DNA from: Microbacterium enclense
GTDB lineage: Bacteria; Actinomycetota; Actinomycetes; Actinomycetales; Microbacteriaceae
Direction: 5' to 3'
Assembly: GCF_004022425.1 (NCBI RefSeq)
Contig: NZ_RBZY01000002.1
Location: 40,996-104,995, forward strand
DNA: 64,000 nucleotides
Below, one piece after another: positions 19,158-28,178 of this stretch (position 1 is the stretch's first letter; each line of letters opens with the position of its first letter). Under the pieces are notes generated by a model that worked only from the letters and a program-made list of their open reading frames with translations, searched no databases and was not told where the DNA came from. Made by a program: the position numbers and the translations under genes.

Positions 19158-19946
19158 GTGCCCCTCCGGTTGAACACGGCCGCCGTCTCCGATTCCGGCG
19201 CTCACCGTCCCACCAATCAGGACGCCGCTTTCGCGGCGTCCTGGGGTGCGGCGGTGGCCGACGGAGTCGGCGGTGGCCCTTCCGGGGACCTGGCCTCTGC
19301 GGCCCTGATCCACCGTTTGGTGGCGACCCGCCAGGCAGAGGTGGATGCCGACGGACTCCTGGTCCGCATCCGCGAGGCGAACTGGGACATTCGCGCGCAC
19401 GTCGAGCGGGATCCCGCTCTCCAGGGCATGGCGACGACGTTCACGGGTGTGTTCCTCGGGGCGGAGGCCGATCTGCTCCTCGCGCACACGGGCGACTCGC
19501 GTGCCTATCTGCTGCGTGATGGCGACTTCTCTCGGCAGACCCGAGACGATTCCTACGTGCAGGCACTCGTCGACCGCGGGATCATCTCGCCCGAAGCCGC
19601 TGCGGCACACCCCCGACGTAACATCATCACCGCGTCGCTGGCCGGTTCTGAAGGCGATGTCGTGTCCGTGGCGACGCACGCGCCGAAACGGGGAGACCGC
19701 TGGGTGCTCTGCAGCGACGGACTCACGGACTACGTGCCGGAAGCCGACGTGGAACGGCTCGTGGCCGGTGCCGACGATCCACGATCGGCTGCGTCTTCTG
19801 CCGTTGCTCTCGCGCTGGAGGCGGGTACGCGCGACAACGTCACCGTGGTCGTGTGCGACGTCGTCGACGACGACGTGCCGGCGGGGGAGGCCGTGTTCTT
19901 CGGCTCCGCGGCGCGGTGGTTCACCGAGGATGTCGAGACCGCCTGA
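19158..19946 (+). CDS. PP2C-family protein serine/threonine phosphatase
   Basis: Metal-dependent phosphatase domain of 262 residues with no transmembrane segment. PP2C motifs are in order: SDSGAHRPTNQDA (about 12-24), VADGVGGGPSGD, HTGDSRAYLLRDG near 112, SDGLTDYV near 193 and RDNVTVVVCDV near 230. The metal-binding Asp residues of these motifs are kept. Its GTG start is 5 nt downstream of ctaF, so it is probably co-transcribed with the oxidase, an unusual partner. No Ser/Thr kinase is encoded in this window. The target is unknown. Confidence 0.85.
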   Translation: MPLRLNTAAVSDSGAHRPTNQDAAFAASWGAAVADGVGGGPSGDLASAALIHRLVATRQAEVDADGLLVRIREANWDIRAHVERDPALQGMATTFTGVFLGAEADLLLAHTGDSRAYLLRDGDFSRQTRDDSYVQALVDRGIISPEAAAAHPRRNIITASLAGSEGDVVSVATHAPKRGDRWVLCSDGLTDYVPEADVERLVAGADDPRSAASSAVALALEAGTRDNVTVVVCDVVDDDVPAGEAVFFGSAARWFTEDVETA

Positions 19947-19982
19947 GCGCGGCATCCGTCATCGGGCGTCGTCATGGGGGCT

Positions 19983-20408
19983 CTACGCCCGCGCGGCTCG
20001 TGCCTGGCGGACGACCATGACCGTCGCATCGAAGACCCGCTCGAGCGGGCCTTCGTCGTTCTCGTACGGCTGCCCCTCCCGCACCCAGTATTCGTACCCT
20101 CCGATCATCTCGCGGACCTGATAGCCCAGGCGAGCGAACTCCAAGGCCCCCTTCTGCCCGGCGTTGCAGCCCGGGCTCCAGCAGTACACGACGACGGGTG
20201 TGTCGAGATCGAGCTCTGTCGGGGCGCGCTCGGCGATCTGTGCGTACGGCATGTGCACGGCCCCCGTGATCCGCCCCTGTGCCCAGGCGTCGTCGCCGCG
20301 GACGTCGACGAGGGCGAAGGCGGTCCCCGCCTTCTGTCCTGCGTACACGTCGGAGGGGTCGGTTTCGAACGCGAGTCGGTTCGAGAAGTAGCTCTGCGCG
20401 TCGGTCAT
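19983..20408 (-). CDS. Rhodanese-like domain protein
   Basis: Single-domain sulfurtransferase-like protein of 141 residues. The active-site loop is CWSPGCNAGQKGA: the first Cys of VVYCWSPGCNA (about residue 74) aligns with the catalytic persulfide Cys. Conserved DVRGDDAWAQGRITGAVHMPY and YQVREMIGGYEYW elements are present. The Trp/Pro-rich loop differs from thiosulfate sulfurtransferases, so the substrate is not clear. It faces the PP2C gene convergently, with 36 bp between their ends. Confidence 0.88.
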   Translation of the reverse strand: MTDAQSYFSNRLAFETDPSDVYAGQKAGTAFALVDVRGDDAWAQGRITGAVHMPYAQIAERAPTELDLDTPVVVYCWSPGCNAGQKGALEFARLGYQVREMIGGYEYWVREGQPYENDEGPLERVFDATVMVVRQARAARA

Positions 20409-20510
20409 CCTGTCACGCTAGAGGGCCGGCCTCGGACGGGGGAGGGGCGAGGATGCCAGACGCCGACGGCATCCTGCCAGGTTGAATGCCCCGTCGTGCA
20501 AGCTGGAAAC

Positions 20511-20546
20511 GACGGAACCCCGGTGCCGAGGCACCGGGGTTCCGTC
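20511..20546 (-). terminator. Terminator of the qcr operon
   Basis: Perfect 17-bp inverted repeat with a 2-nt loop, 9 nt past the qcrB stop. Because it is symmetrical it could also act on + transcripts. Confidence 0.85.
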
Positions 20547-20554
20547 GAGGCGTA

Positions 20555-22393
20555 TTACTCGCTCTTGTCGCCGCGTGGACGATCCTGCTCGCCGAGACCC
20601 TTCGGGGCCGGGAACTCGACCTCGGTGCGTTCGCCCACGGCGACGTGAGGACGACCCTCAGCGTCGGCTCGGGCATTTGCACCGGCGATCTCGTCGGCCT
20701 CTTCGTGGTCGATGTGGTCGAGCTCGTGGTGCTGGTGAGCCACTGCCGCGTCCAGCTCGGCCTGCGTCAGCGGGGTCAGACGGTCCTCGAAGAACCAGCG
20801 CGACACCGACGCGCGGAGGTTCTGGAGCGGCGAGATCTGGCCCTTGGCGTTGGGGCGGACGACGAGCGGCTCGTACGTCTCGTTATCGACCAGCTTCCAG
20901 CGCTCGTACTCGTCGACGGGCTGGTGCACCTCGATGTACTCGCCGCCGGGGAGGCGCACGATGCGACCGGACTCGTAGCCGTGCAGGGCGATCTCACGAT
21001 CCTTCTTCTGCAGCGCGATGCAGATGCGCTTCGTGACGAAGTAGGCGATGATCGGGCCCACGATGAGCAGAGCCTGGAGGGTGTGGATGACGCCCTCCAT
21101 GGTGAGGTGGAAGTGCGTCGCCATGATGTCGGACGAGGCGGCCGCCCACATGACCGCGTAGAACGTGACACCGGCGGCGCCGATGGCGGTACGGGTGGCG
21201 GCGTTACGCGGACGCTGTGCGATGTGGTGCTCGCGCTTGTCGCCGGTGATCCACGCCTCGATGAAGGGGTAGATCATGACGATGACGATGAACAGACCCA
21301 GGATGCCGACCGGGATGATGATGTTCCACGACCAGGTGTGGCCCCAGAGCACGAACTCGAGGTGCGGCGGGATGAGACGGAGCATGCCGTCGGCGAAGCC
21401 GATGTACCAGTCGGGCTGAGTACCCGCCGACACCGGGGAGGGGTCGTAGGGGCCGTAGTTCCAGATCGGGTTGATCGTCACCAGCGCCGCGATCAGGACG
21501 ATCACACCGAACGTGATGAAGAAGAAGCCGCCCATCTTCGAGGCGTACACCGGGAGCATCGGGTAGCCCACGACGTTGTTGTTCGTTCGGGCCGGCCCGG
21601 CGAACTGCGTGTGCTTGTTGATGATCATCAGCATCAGGTGCACCGCGAGGAGCGCGACGAGGATGGCCGGCAGCAGCAGGATGTGCAGCGTGTAGAGGCG
21701 TCCGACGATGGCGGTGCCCGGGAACTCGCCGCCGAAGAGGAGGAACGAGGTCCACGTGCCGATCAGCGGGAGACCCTTGATCATGCCGTCGATGATGCGC
21801 AGACCGTTGCCCGAGAGCAGGTCGTCGGGAAGCGAGTAGCCGGTGAAGCCCTCGGCCATCGCGAGGATGAACAGGATGAAGCCGACGACCCAGTTCAGCT
21901 CGCGCGGCTTGCGGAACGCGCCGGTGAAGAAGACACGGAGCATGTGGACGCCGATGCCCGCCACGAACACCAGCGCCGCCCAGTGGTGGATCTGGCGGAC
22001 CAGCAGGCCACCGCGGAGGTCGAAGGAGATGTGCAGCGCCGATTCCATCGCCGCCGACATCGCGATGCCGCGCATGGGCTCGTACGCACCGTTGTAGTGC
22101 GTTTCGACCATGGACGCCTGGAAGAAGAACGTCAGGAACGTGCCCGAGAGCAGAACGACGACGAAGCTCCAGAGCGCGATCTCGCCGAGCATGAACGACC
22201 AGTGGTCGGGGAAGATCTTGCGACCGAGCTCCTTGACGATGCCCGAGATGCTGGTGCGCTCGTCGATGTAGTTCGACGCGGCACCGACGAAGCGACCACC
22301 GAGGGGCTTGCCGTTGAGGTCGGCTTTCGGCGGACCCGAGTAGACCGCCGGTTCGGTGGTCACGTTCTCGGTGGGGTGCGTGGCGGTGCTCAT
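20555..22393 (-). CDS. qcrB: Cytochrome bc1 complex cytochrome b subunit
   Basis: Menaquinol-oxidising di-heme membrane subunit of complex III. The 612-residue product has eight core helices. Heme-binding pairs are in ALHISFDLRGG and QIHHWAALVF / IGVHMLRVFFTGAFRKPRE in the N-terminal half, followed by GFTGYSLPDDLLSG and the Qo-site PDWYIGFADG loop. A long C-terminal hydrophilic extension of about 150 residues, ending in the acidic GEQDRPRGDKSE, is typical of Actinobacteria. It overlaps the qcrA stop by 4 nt (ATGA), showing translational coupling. Confidence 0.97.
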   Translation of the reverse strand: MSTATHPTENVTTEPAVYSGPPKADLNGKPLGGRFVGAASNYIDERTSISGIVKELGRKIFPDHWSFMLGEIALWSFVVVLLSGTFLTFFFQASMVETHYNGAYEPMRGIAMSAAMESALHISFDLRGGLLVRQIHHWAALVFVAGIGVHMLRVFFTGAFRKPRELNWVVGFILFILAMAEGFTGYSLPDDLLSGNGLRIIDGMIKGLPLIGTWTSFLLFGGEFPGTAIVGRLYTLHILLLPAILVALLAVHLMLMIINKHTQFAGPARTNNNVVGYPMLPVYASKMGGFFFITFGVIVLIAALVTINPIWNYGPYDPSPVSAGTQPDWYIGFADGMLRLIPPHLEFVLWGHTWSWNIIIPVGILGLFIVIVMIYPFIEAWITGDKREHHIAQRPRNAATRTAIGAAGVTFYAVMWAAASSDIMATHFHLTMEGVIHTLQALLIVGPIIAYFVTKRICIALQKKDREIALHGYESGRIVRLPGGEYIEVHQPVDEYERWKLVDNETYEPLVVRPNAKGQISPLQNLRASVSRWFFEDRLTPLTQAELDAAVAHQHHELDHIDHEEADEIAGANARADAEGRPHVAVGERTEVEFPAPKGLGEQDRPRGDKSE

Positions 22394-23448
22394 GAGCGCT
22401 CCCAGAAGCTGGGGCCGACGGGCTCCTGGAAGTCACCCTGGGCGACGAGGTAGCCCTCGGCGTCGACGGTGATGGGGAGCTGCGGCAGAGGACGGGCGGC
22501 CGGGCCGAAGATGACCGCCGCGCCGTTGGCGACGTCGAACTGCGACTGGTGGCAGGGGCACAGGAGGTGGTGGGTCTGCTGCTCGTACAGTGCCACCGGG
22601 CAGCCGACGTGGGTGCAGACCTTGGAGTAGGCGACGATGCCGTCGTATGCCCAATCCATGCGGTTGGTCTCGGGGTTCAGCTGCTCGGGCTGCAGACGCA
22701 TCAGCAGCACGATCGCCTTCGCCTTCTCTTCGAGGTAGCCCTCGTCGTGGCCGAGACCGGCGAGCTCCTCGGGGATCACGTGGAACGCTGAGCCGATGGT
22801 GACGTCTGCGGCGCGGATGGGACGACCGGAGGGGTCGTGAGCGAGGCGCATTCCCTCTTCCCACATCGTGTGGCTGAGCGCCTCGACCGGGTCGATGTTC
22901 TGCGGAGCGAGGCCGCGGAACAGGGTGATGCCGGGGATCACCGAGGCGAGCAGCGCCGCGAACATCGAGTTGCGGATGATCTCGCGACGCCCGAAGCCGG
23001 AGTCCTTGTTGGCCTCGACGAACACGTTGACGGCGCCCTCGCGGGTCGTGTCACGGCCGCGGGTCGCGTGACGGTCCTCGATGTGCTCCTTGTCGGCCAT
23101 GACCGACTTGGACCAGTGGATCGCACCGATACCGATCGCGAGCAGAGCGAAGGCGATGCCGAGACCGATGAACAGGTTGTTGTACCGGATGTCGATCAGC
23201 GCGCCCGACTCGATCGGGAAGATCATGTAGGCGATGCTCGCCCAGATGCTCGCCGCGACCGAGAAGTAGAACAGCGTGTAGACGGTGCGGACCGCGCGCT
23301 TCATCGCCTTCGGGTCCTGATCCGTCATCCGCTGACGGTGCTCCGGAAGACCGGGGTTCTGCACGGGGTCGGGAACCGCGACGGCGAGCCCGGAGCCGGG
23401 CTTCCATGAAGCCCTCTCGTGCTCGAGTGCGTCTTCCTCGTGTGCCAT
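22390..23448 (-). CDS. qcrA: Cytochrome bc1 complex Rieske iron-sulfur subunit
   Basis: 2Fe-2S protein of complex III with 352 residues. As in other actinobacteria, it has three N-terminal transmembrane helices (about 60-80, 93-113 and a third near 160-178) instead of one. The cluster ligands lie in CTHVGCP (about 276-282) and CPCHQSQFD (about 296-304). The ATG is preceded by GAGGAGCACC. It sits between qcrC (38 nt upstream) and qcrB in the operon. Confidence 0.96.
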   Translation of the reverse strand: MAHEEDALEHERASWKPGSGLAVAVPDPVQNPGLPEHRQRMTDQDPKAMKRAVRTVYTLFYFSVAASIWASIAYMIFPIESGALIDIRYNNLFIGLGIAFALLAIGIGAIHWSKSVMADKEHIEDRHATRGRDTTREGAVNVFVEANKDSGFGRREIIRNSMFAALLASVIPGITLFRGLAPQNIDPVEALSHTMWEEGMRLAHDPSGRPIRAADVTIGSAFHVIPEELAGLGHDEGYLEEKAKAIVLLMRLQPEQLNPETNRMDWAYDGIVAYSKVCTHVGCPVALYEQQTHHLLCPCHQSQFDVANGAAVIFGPAARPLPQLPITVDAEGYLVAQGDFQEPVGPSFWERS

Positions 23449-23486
23449 GGTGCTCCTCGTACGTTACGTAATGTCGATGACGACGA

Positions 23487-24296
23487 TCAGTTGGACTTCG
23501 CCGCGATCCACACGGTGAGCGCGATGAGGCCACCGATGCCGAAGATCCAGATGAACAGGCCCTCCGAGACCGGACCGAGCGAACCCAGTGAGAAGCCGCC
23601 GGGCGACTCCGACTTCTGGAGGAACATCAGGTACGAGATGACGTCGCGCTTGTCTTCGGGGGTGAGGTTGAGGTCGTTGAAGACCGGCATGTTCTGCGGG
23701 CCGGTGACCATTGCCGCGTACATGTTCAGCGGCGTGACGGTCTGCAGGTGCGGAGCCCACTTGCCCTCGGTGAGGGCGCCACCGGCGCCGGCGACGTTGT
23801 GGCACATCGCGCAGTTGATGCGGAACAGTTCGGCACCGTGCGAGATGTCGCCTTCGCCGTCGAGCGTTTCCGCCGCCGGGTAGGTCGGGCCGGGAGCCGA
23901 GGCCTGCACGTAGGCGGCGATCGCGTTGATCTGATCGTCGGTGAACTGCACAGGCTTCTGCGGAGCCTGCGGACCCTGCGCCTGCAGGGGCATGCGGCCG
24001 GTCGAGACCTGGAAGTGCACCGACAGCTCGCCGACGCCGAAGAGCGACGGACCCTGCTGGCTTCCCTGCAGGTCGAGACCGTGACACGTCGCGCAGTTGG
24101 CCTGGAAGAGCTTCTCGCCCTCCTCGACCGTGCCGGCGGAGTTCGAGGCGCTCGGGGGGATGTCGGTCGAGGCCATCGCAGCCGACGCGCCGGCATAGAT
24201 GCCGCCGGTGAGCAGCAGACCGATGCCGATCAGTGCGGCCGCGGCCAGGGGACTGCGGCGTCCGTGATTGCGACGCGGCTTCTTCTCTCGTGCCAT
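23487..24296 (-). CDS. qcrC: Cytochrome bc1 complex di-heme cytochrome c subunit
   Basis: Membrane-anchored di-heme c-type cytochrome that transfers electrons straight to CtaC and so replaces soluble cytochrome c. The 269-residue protein has a basic N-terminus, a signal/anchor helix at about 16-36, two CXXCH sites (CATCH near 68 and CAMCH near 164) and a C-terminal helix (about 240-262). The start ATG is 16 nt downstream of ctaE. The two-heme layout is the hallmark of the bc1-aa3 supercomplex. Confidence 0.97.
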   Translation of the reverse strand: MAREKKPRRNHGRRSPLAAAALIGIGLLLTGGIYAGASAAMASTDIPPSASNSAGTVEEGEKLFQANCATCHGLDLQGSQQGPSLFGVGELSVHFQVSTGRMPLQAQGPQAPQKPVQFTDDQINAIAAYVQASAPGPTYPAAETLDGEGDISHGAELFRINCAMCHNVAGAGGALTEGKWAPHLQTVTPLNMYAAMVTGPQNMPVFNDLNLTPEDKRDVISYLMFLQKSESPGGFSLGSLGPVSEGLFIWIFGIGGLIALTVWIAAKSN

Positions 24297-24312
24297 GTGA
24301 GGTGCAGCTCTC

Positions 24313-24948
24313 TTACTTCAGGAAGTAGATGACGAAGAACAGCGCGATCCAGACGACGTCGACGAAGTGCCAGTAGTACGACACGACGATCGAGGTGGTC
24401 ATCTCTTTGCGCCCGAAGTTCTTCACGGCGTACGCGCGGCCGATGACGAGGAGGAAGGCGATCAGGCCACCCGTCACGTGGAGGGCGTGGAAGCCGGTGG
24501 TCAGGTAGAAGGCCGAGGCGTACGGGTTGGCGCTGATCGGCAAGCCTTCGGTGATCAGGGTCGCGTACTCCCACACCTGACCGGACACGAAGATCGCGCC
24601 GAGGATGAAGGTGAGGTAGAACCACTCCACCATGCCCCACTTGGCCAGACCGGTGCGCGTGCCGGTGCGGTACGGCTGGTACCGCTCCGCGGCGAACACG
24701 CCCATCTGGCACGTGACCGAGGACAGCACGAGGATGATCGTGTTGACGGTCGCGAAGGGGACGTTGAGCAGCTGCGTCTCTTCGGCCCACAGGGGCGCGG
24801 ACGTGCTGCGCAGGGTGAAGTAGATCGCGAACAGGCCGGCGAAGAACATGACTTCGCTGCCCAGCCACACGATGGTGCCGACAGCGACCGGGTCGGGCCG
24901 CTTCACGGCACGCACGGCCTGGGAATACGTCGCTGGGGTCGTCACCAT
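24313..24948 (-). CDS. ctaE: Cytochrome c oxidase subunit III
   Basis: Core oxidase subunit of 211 residues with five transmembrane helices, the normal actinobacterial short form. Recognisable segments are [35 protein letters not shown] and [14 protein letters not shown] with its conserved His. The start is either the ATG at 24948 or the next GTG at 24945; a CATAAT box ends 6 nt before the GTG, which would fit a leaderless start there. A longer frame to 25005 has no support. First gene of ctaE-qcrC-qcrA-qcrB. Confidence 0.95.
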   Translation of the reverse strand: MVTTPATYSQAVRAVKRPDPVAVGTIVWLGSEVMFFAGLFAIYFTLRSTSAPLWAEETQLLNVPFATVNTIILVLSSVTCQMGVFAAERYQPYRTGTRTGLAKWGMVEWFYLTFILGAIFVSGQVWEYATLITEGLPISANPYASAFYLTTGFHALHVTGGLIAFLLVIGRAYAVKNFGRKEMTTSIVVSYYWHFVDVVWIALFFVIYFLK

Positions 24949-24973
24949 CCCATTATGCGCGATCCGACGGGGC

Positions 24974-25029
24974 GATATTCCCATCCCCAGCCTGAGATAT
25001 TCCATCGTCGAGACTTAGGGAAGCCTAAG
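24974..25029 (-). promoter_or_regulatory. Repeats upstream of ctaE
   Basis: Two exact GATATTCC repeats (24974-24981 and 24996-25003) start 22 bp apart, i.e. two helical turns, and a 6-bp inverted repeat CTTAGG-gaag-CCTAAG lies at 25014-25029. They occupy the 168-bp divergent gap between ctaE and trpD and look like regulator sites; the regulator is unknown. Confidence 0.4.
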
Positions 25030-25116
25030 AATCCGCAAGGAATCCCCGGTGCGGAGAGGGTTCCCGCGCGGTGCCGGAGACGGGGTCCGACACGCCGCGT
25101 GTGGGAGGATCGTCCC

Positions 25117-26178
25117 ATGGCGGAACGCTTCACCTGGCCCGATCTGCTCACCTCCCTGCTTCAGGGCCATGACCTCAGCGTCTCCGAGTCGACGTGGGCG
25201 ATGCGCCGCGTCATGGCGGGCGAGGCCACACCGTCCCAACTCGCGGGCTTTCTCATCGCCCTCAGGGCCAAGGGAGAAACGGTCGAGGAGATCGTGGGCT
25301 TCCGTGACGCCATCCTCGAGGCGGCGGTGCCGCTCCCGGTGCGCGCCGAGGTGCTCGACATCGTCGGGACCGGCGGCGACCGCTACGGCACCGTCAATGT
25401 GTCGACGATGGCGGCGATCGTCGCGGCGGCATCGGGAGTCCCGGTGGTCAAGCACGGCAACCGCGCGGCGAGCTCGGCATCCGGTTCGTCGGACGTGCTG
25501 TCGTCGCTGGGCATCGCCCTGACGCTCGACCCGGACGCGGTCGCGGCGACCCTCGAACGCACCGGGATCACCTTCGCTTTCGCCGCCGCTTTTCACCCCG
25601 GATTCCGCCATGCGGCGGCAACCCGCTCGGAGCTGGGCGTGCCGACGGTGTTCAACTTCCTCGGTCCGCTCTGCAATCCGGCCCGAGCCGAAGCCAACGC
25701 GGTCGGGGTCGCGCACCTCGATCGCGTGCCGCTCATCACGGGCGTGTTCCGCACGCGCGGGGCGACGGCCCTCGTGTTCCGCGGCGACGACGGCCTGGAC
25801 GAACTGACGACGACCGGGCACAGCCGACTGTGGGAGATCAGCCGAGGCGACGTGCACGAGCACGACCTGGATCCCCGGGATCTCGGCATCCCGCTCGCCG
25901 ACATCGACGATCTGCTCGGCGGGACTCCCGACCACAACGCCGAGGTGGTGCGGCGCACGCTCGCCGGTGAGGCGGGGGCGGTGCGTGACATCGTGCTGCT
26001 GAACGCCGCGGCGGGACTGGTCTCGTTCCGGTTGTTCCAGGATGCCACCCAGGTGCAGCGCCCCATTCTGGAACGCCTCGCCGAGGCCATGGCGGACGCG
26101 GCGGCGGCGGTCGATGACGGGCGTGCCCTGGCGAAGCTGGACGGCTGGGTCGCGGCGACCCGCGAGCTGTCCGATTGA
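25117..26178 (+). CDS. trpD: Anthranilate phosphoribosyltransferase
   Basis: Transfers phosphoribose from PRPP to anthranilate in tryptophan synthesis. The 353-residue product contains the PRPP-binding VGTGGDRYGTVNVST (about 83-97), the KHGNRAASSASGS loop (about 110-122), FAAAFHPGFRHAA and the metal site GDDGLDELTTTG. The ATG at 25117 is preceded by GTGGGAGGATCG. No other trp gene is nearby, so trpD stands alone, as in several actinobacteria. It overlaps the next gene's possible TTG start by 4 nt. Confidence 0.95.
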   Translation: MAERFTWPDLLTSLLQGHDLSVSESTWAMRRVMAGEATPSQLAGFLIALRAKGETVEEIVGFRDAILEAAVPLPVRAEVLDIVGTGGDRYGTVNVSTMAAIVAAASGVPVVKHGNRAASSASGSSDVLSSLGIALTLDPDAVAATLERTGITFAFAAAFHPGFRHAAATRSELGVPTVFNFLGPLCNPARAEANAVGVAHLDRVPLITGVFRTRGATALVFRGDDGLDELTTTGHSRLWEISRGDVHEHDLDPRDLGIPLADIDDLLGGTPDHNAEVVRRTLAGEAGAVRDIVLLNAAAGLVSFRLFQDATQVQRPILERLAEAMADAAAAVDDGRALAKLDGWVAATRELSD

Positions 26179-26180
26179 GC

Positions 26181-27173
26181 ATGCACCCGCTCGACGCGCT
26201 CACCGAGATCGCGTATCTGCTCGAACGCGAGAGGTCGTCGCGGTACAAGTCGAAGGCGTTCCGGACGGCCGCTGCGGCGATCGAGGGGCTGAGCGACGAA
26301 GAGCTGCGCGATCCCGGGTTGCGTCGTCGTCCGGGGATCGGCGACTCGACGTACACCGTGATCCGCGAGGCGCTCGAGGGAGGCGTGCCGGAGCGGCTCG
26401 CGTCCCTTCGCGCGGCGTCCGGTGTCGTGGGTGGTGGCGAGGTGCGCGCGGCGCTCCGTGGCGACCTGCACAGCCACAGCGACTGGTCGGACGGACTGAC
26501 CCCGATCGAGCCGATGGTGGAAGCGGCGCGACGCCTCGGCCACGAGTACCTGGCCCTGACGGACCACTCGCCGCGGTTGACGGTGGCCAACGGACTGTCG
26601 CCCGAGCGGCTGCGCAGGCAGATCGAGATCGTCCAGGGCTTCGCCGATGACGCGTTCACGCTTCTGACCGGCATCGAGGTCGACATCCTCGACGATGGCG
26701 ACCTCGATCAGGAGGACGCGCTCCTGCGCGAGCTCGACGTGGTCGTGGCATCCGTCCACTCAAAGCTGCGCATGGAGGCGCCGGCCATGACGCGGCGGCT
26801 CGTCGCCGCGGCGAGCGACCCGCGCGTGCATGTCCTGGGGCACGTGACCGGACGCCTCGTCGAGGGAGCGCGGGGGACCCGGCCGCCTTCGGAGTTCGAC
26901 GCGCGGGCGGTGTTCGCGGCATGCGCGGCGTCCGGAGTGGCGGTCGAGATCAACTCGCGGCCCGAGCGGCAGGATCCGCCGGATGACCTCCTCGCGATCG
27001 CGCTGGAGGAGGGATGCCTGTTCTCGATCGACTCGGATGCGCACGCCCCCGGGCAGCTGTCGCTGCTGGACTACGGAGCGGCTCGTGCCGAGGCGGCGGG
27101 CGTGCCGACCGAACGCATCGTCACGACCTGGCCGCTCGTGCGGCTGCGGGAGTGGCTCGCTCGGGATCGCTGA
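26181..27173 (+). CDS. PHP-domain protein with N-terminal HhH region
   Basis: Putative phosphoesterase of 330 residues. Residues 1-85 resemble the helix-hairpin-helix 8-kDa region of family X DNA polymerases (LRRRPGIGDSTY), and residues about 95-320 form a PHP domain with metal-binding motifs DLHSHSDWSD, ALTDHSP, GIEVDILDDG, VVASVHS, HVLGHVTGR and SIDSDAH. The polymerase palm is missing, so it equals the two ends of bacterial PolX without the middle. The ATG at 26181 is 2 nt after trpD; a TTG at 26175 is an alternative. Role in DNA repair is inference. Confidence 0.85.
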   Translation: MHPLDALTEIAYLLERERSSRYKSKAFRTAAAAIEGLSDEELRDPGLRRRPGIGDSTYTVIREALEGGVPERLASLRAASGVVGGGEVRAALRGDLHSHSDWSDGLTPIEPMVEAARRLGHEYLALTDHSPRLTVANGLSPERLRRQIEIVQGFADDAFTLLTGIEVDILDDGDLDQEDALLRELDVVVASVHSKLRMEAPAMTRRLVAAASDPRVHVLGHVTGRLVEGARGTRPPSEFDARAVFAACAASGVAVEINSRPERQDPPDDLLAIALEEGCLFSIDSDAHAPGQLSLLDYGAARAEAAGVPTERIVTTWPLVRLREWLARDR

Positions 27174-27179
27174 CGGCGC

Positions 27180-28097
27180 TCAGCGGCGGAGGGCGGCGAG
27201 GGCTCGGGTCATCGAGCCGCCGAGGTTCCACCGGTCGGCGAGCGCGGTCGCGGCCTCGGCGCGTGCGTCATCCACGAGTATGCGGTCCACCGCGGGGGCG
27301 AGCTCGAGGTCGCGGGCGACACGCACGACCGTCGGGGCGACGTCGAGGTAGTCCGCGGCGGCGAGGATCTTCGCCCTCTGCGCGGGGGTGCCCGCGGTGC
27401 CGTCGGCGGCGGCGGTCCGAATGCCGTCGAGGTCGCCGCAGGCGGCCAGAAGCGCTGCGGCAGACTTCTCGCCGATGCCGGGAACGCCGGGCAGGCCGTC
27501 CGAGGGATCGCCGCGCAGCGCGGCGAAATCGGCGTACTGATCGGCACGGATGCCGTATCGCGCCTCGACGGCGGCATCGTCGATGATCTCGAGGTTGCTC
27601 ATTCCGCGGGCGGTATAGACCACACGGATGCCGCGGGCGTCGTCGACGAGCTGGAAGAGGTCGCGGTCGCCGGTGACGATGTCGACGGGGACATCGGCGC
27701 GAGTCGCGAGAGTCCCGATGACGTCGTCCGCCTCGTGCGCGGCCGCGCCGACCACGGCGATGCCGAGGACGTCGAGCGTCTCGCGGATGAGGGGGATCTG
27801 CGCGGTCAGCGTCGGGGGCACTTCCTCGACGTCGGGCCCATCCTCGACGGTTTCCACGACCCGGTGAGCCTTATAGGTGGGGAGGAGGTCGACCCGCCAT
27901 CCCGGCCGCCAGTCGTCGTCCCAGCAGGCGACGAGCCGCGTCGGCTCGTAGGTCGTGACGAGCTTCGCGATGATGTCGAGCAGACCCCGAGCCGCGTTGA
28001 CGGACGTGCCGTCGTCGGCCGTCACCTTGTCGGGAACGCCGTAGAACGCGCGGAAGTACAGCGACGCGGTGTCGAGGAGCATGAGTCGGTCGGACAT
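27180..28097 (-). CDS. 5'-3' exonuclease (PolA N-terminal-like)
   Basis: Stand-alone flap/5' nuclease domain of 305 residues. Acidic metal-site motifs are visible: MLLDTASLYFRAFYG at the start, ADDVIGTLA near 122, TGDRDLFQLV near 140, and the H3TH DNA-binding GDPSDGLPGVPGIGEKSAA near 190. These free-standing versions occur next to full PolA in many actinobacteria and may remove RNA primers or process flaps. The gene is convergent with the PHP-domain gene, separated by 6 bp. Confidence 0.92.
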   Translation of the reverse strand: MSDRLMLLDTASLYFRAFYGVPDKVTADDGTSVNAARGLLDIIAKLVTTYEPTRLVACWDDDWRPGWRVDLLPTYKAHRVVETVEDGPDVEEVPPTLTAQIPLIRETLDVLGIAVVGAAAHEADDVIGTLATRADVPVDIVTGDRDLFQLVDDARGIRVVYTARGMSNLEIIDDAAVEARYGIRADQYADFAALRGDPSDGLPGVPGIGEKSAAALLAACGDLDGIRTAAADGTAGTPAQRAKILAAADYLDVAPTVVRVARDLELAPAVDRILVDDARAEAATALADRWNLGGSMTRALAALRR

Positions 28098-28166
28098 GCC
28101 GGGCCTTTCCGGCGATGAACGGTCGCCTCAGCCCCATCGTACGAAGCGCGGCCCGCGGCGAGAACC

Positions 28167-28172
28167 TAGAGT
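28167..28172 (+). promoter_or_regulatory. -10 box for a leaderless YchJ-family gene
   Basis: TAGAGT ends 6 nt before the GTG start at 28179. Confidence 0.45.
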
Positions 28173-28178
28173 GACGGG

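Noticed and set aside
20486..22453. 655-codon plus-strand frame opposite qcrB
   Set aside because: Shadow of qcrB; no recognisable domains.
25014..25029. DtxR/IdeR iron box at CTTAGGGAAGCCTAAG
   Set aside because: Left part looks like TTAGG..AGCCTAA, but the spacing of TTAGG and CCTAA (4 nt) is wrong for the 19-bp iron box.
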